Positions 5,990 through 7,322 of a stretch of 7,322 bases of DNA are shown here, one piece after another. The position numbers and the translations under genes are program-made. A model generated the notes under the pieces. It worked only from the letters and a program-made list of their open reading frames with translations. It searched no databases and was not told where the DNA came from. Source of the DNA: Thermodesulfobacteriota bacterium (GTDB taxonomy: Bacteria > Desulfobacterota > Desulfomonilia > Desulfomonilales > Desulfomonilaceae); NCBI GenBank assembly GCA_030837305.1, contig JAUPKT010000298.1:1-7322 (forward strand), in the 5' to 3' direction. Position 1 is the stretch's first letter; each line of letters opens with the position of its first letter.

Positions 5990-7246
5990 GTGAACCAAAT
6001 GCGAGAAAAAGTGAATAAAGAGACTCACGAATCAGCGTATTATAGGTCCCTGACGAGAAACATGGTTCTCATCGTACTTGTCGTATCCATGATGCCTCTG
6101 GTCCTCATCAGTGGCACGCTGAGATACTATTTTAATGTTTATTATCAGGAAAAAGTTATTGAGCATCTCAACGTATTGGTGAAGAAACACAAGCAAAACA
6201 TCGACAACTTTCTCAATCTCAAGCTTACTGAATTGCGAGTTCTCTCGAGGTCTTTTCCCTTTGAGCAATTGCTGGACGAGGCATTTCTGAAGGAATCTCT
6301 CCAAGTTCTCCAAGACGAATATGGAAAGTCATTTGTTGACCTAGGGATCGTGGATAACAGAGGCATCCAGGTAGCTTATGCCGGCCCGTTTAGTTTGAAA
6401 GAGGTCGATTATTCCAAGGCAGACTGGTTCAAGAAGGCAATGGAGCGGGAGAATTTCATCAGCGATGTATTTCCGGGTATGCGCGGGCTGCCGCATTTCA
6501 TTGTTACCACCAGAATCAATTATCGCGGCTCAGACTGGATACTGAGGGCGACCGTGGACTTTGAGGCATTCAATGCTCTTGTGGAAAGCATTAGAATAGG
6601 AACTACCGGTTTTGCTTTCATCTTAAATAGGAAAGGGGAATTTCAGACAAAACCTCGCTACGAAATCCTAGCGTCCAAAGGCCCGTATATGAATCTCCTG
6701 GCAGGTGATAAGATCCTGATCGATGAGATTACGTTTCTCGAAATGACCAACGATTATGGGACGGAGACCATTTATGTAATGGCTCCCCTTAAAAACGGAG
6801 AATGGATCCTGGCCTATCAGCAGGATTCTGGAGACGCGTACGCGGTCATTCAGCGGGCTCGATGGTTTTCTATAATAATTTCCATCCTTGGCCTGGCCGC
6901 CATCGTCTTTGCATCGATATTGATGGCCCGGCGAATGGTGAGAAGAATAGCAGAGGCTGACCAACAAAAGGAAATGATGAACGAACAGGTCATCGAGGCC
7001 GGGAAGCTGGCATCTCTTGGTGAGTTGGCGGCAGGCATAGCACATGAAATAAATAATCCAGTGGCGATTATGGTTGAGGAAGCCGGGTGGATGGAAGACC
7101 TTCTTAAAGAAGAAGAAACTCTTCAAGAGTCCGAGAATCTCGACGAATTCAAGAGGGCCCTCAATCAGATCAGAGTGCAAGGTCGTCGATGCAAGGAGAT
7201 TACGCACAAGTGCAAAGTTTTGCGCGGAAGACAGACCCGACTGTAA
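5990..7246 (+). CDS. Cache-domain sensor histidine kinase, frame broken near its 3' end
   Basis: This is a membrane sensor kinase that would autophosphorylate a histidine and pass the phosphate to a response regulator not in view. From GTG 5990 (ATG 5999 is equally possible; neither has a strong ribosome binding site) there is a first membrane helix at about 24-44, a periplasmic Cache-type sensor domain at about 50-285 (LGIVDNRGIQVAYAGPF at 118-134, GTTGFAFILNRKGEF at 204-218), and a second helix at about 293-313. A short linker without a clear HAMP domain leads to the dimerisation domain with the H box LASLGELAAGIAHEINNP (340-357), phospho-acceptor His352. The frame then ends prematurely at 7244-7246 after EITHKCKVLRGRQTRL. 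Family members normally continue EITHK-x-x-SFARK, and that continuation is present one frame away from base 7216. A single base therefore appears lost between 7211 and 7215. As it stands the protein lacks the ATP-binding domain. Confidence 0.88.
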   Translation: MNQMREKVNKETHESAYYRSLTRNMVLIVLVVSMMPLVLISGTLRYYFNVYYQEKVIEHLNVLVKKHKQNIDNFLNLKLTELRVLSRSFPFEQLLDEAFLKESLQVLQDEYGKSFVDLGIVDNRGIQVAYAGPFSLKEVDYSKADWFKKAMERENFISDVFPGMRGLPHFIVTTRINYRGSDWILRATVDFEAFNALVESIRIGTTGFAFILNRKGEFQTKPRYEILASKGPYMNLLAGDKILIDEITFLEMTNDYGTETIYVMAPLKNGEWILAYQQDSGDAYAVIQRARWFSIIISILGLAAIVFASILMARRMVRRIAEADQQKEMMNEQVIEAGKLASLGELAAGIAHEINNPVAIMVEEAGWMEDLLKEEETLQESENLDEFKRALNQIRVQGRRCKEITHKCKVLRGRQTRL

Positions 7247-7322
7247 AGAATGTGAACCTCACCGAACTCATAGAAGATGTAGTGGCCCTCTCAGAACAAC
7301 GCGCAAAATACAGTGGCGTCAA
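7216..7322 (+). pseudogene. Continuation of the sensor kinase in the -1 frame
   Basis: From AGT at 7216 the sequence reads SFARKTDPTVKNVNLTEL and then IEDVVALSEQRAKYSGV up to the window edge, with no stop. This is the expected run from the end of the dimerisation domain into the ATP-binding domain of sensor kinases. It belongs to the same gene as the upstream frame and is separated from it by a one-base shift. The HATPase domain itself should lie beyond the window. I see no canonical X-XXY-YYZ slippery heptamer at the junction, so a real mutation or a sequencing or assembly error is more likely than programmed frameshifting. Confidence 0.8.

Noticed and set aside
7211..7222. Programmed -1 frameshifting in the sensor kinase
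   Set aside because: The codons TGC AAA GTT TTG contain no X-XXY-YYZ heptamer in the zero frame, and no downstream stem-loop stands out.

Overview
The window looks like ordinary chromosomal DNA of a Gram-negative bacterium. It carries a TonB-type energy transducer, a type IV pilus retraction ATPase, a Sec-exported small protein and a Cache-type sensor kinase. The mix of gene families and the protein style suggest a deltaproteobacterium (Desulfobacterota, perhaps Syntrophobacterales- or Desulfomonile-like). That placement is an inference from remembered family flavour, not a search result, and is only moderately secure.

Layout. Bases 1-951 (+) encode a membrane-anchored TPR protein whose 5' end probably lies outside the window. 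It is followed by a strong stem-loop (967-1000). A small exported protein (1144-1419, -) and gcvH (1704-2096, +) diverge from a 284-base control region that holds a good promoter for gcvH and two dyad-symmetric candidate operators. gcvH converges on a long TonB-like protein (2108-3160, -) with an 11-base gap. A 534-base region (3161-3694) separates tonB from the divergent recA. It has no secure gene, but does have a long stop-free minus-strand frame and a hairpin in the recA leader. recA (3695-4801, +) overlaps a pilT-type ATPase (4743 or 4785 to 5894, +). After 95 bases comes a Cache-domain sensor histidine kinase (from 5990, +) whose reading frame breaks by one base near 7211-7215 and then continues in another frame to the window edge.

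How the genes relate. Only recA and pilT are physically locked together: their coding regions overlap, so they are very probably co-transcribed and translationally coupled. This pairs the strand-exchange recombinase with the motor that retracts type IV pili. A link to DNA uptake or surface stress is possible but is inference. gcvH, tonB and the TPR protein are single genes without their usual partners (gcvT/gcvP, exbB/exbD) in view.

I do not see an obvious undescribed system such as a defence island, RNA element, CRISPR array or mobile element. The points most worth a second look are the recA-pilT overlap, the frameshifted kinase, the unexplained frame upstream of tonB, and the palindromes in the gcvH control region.
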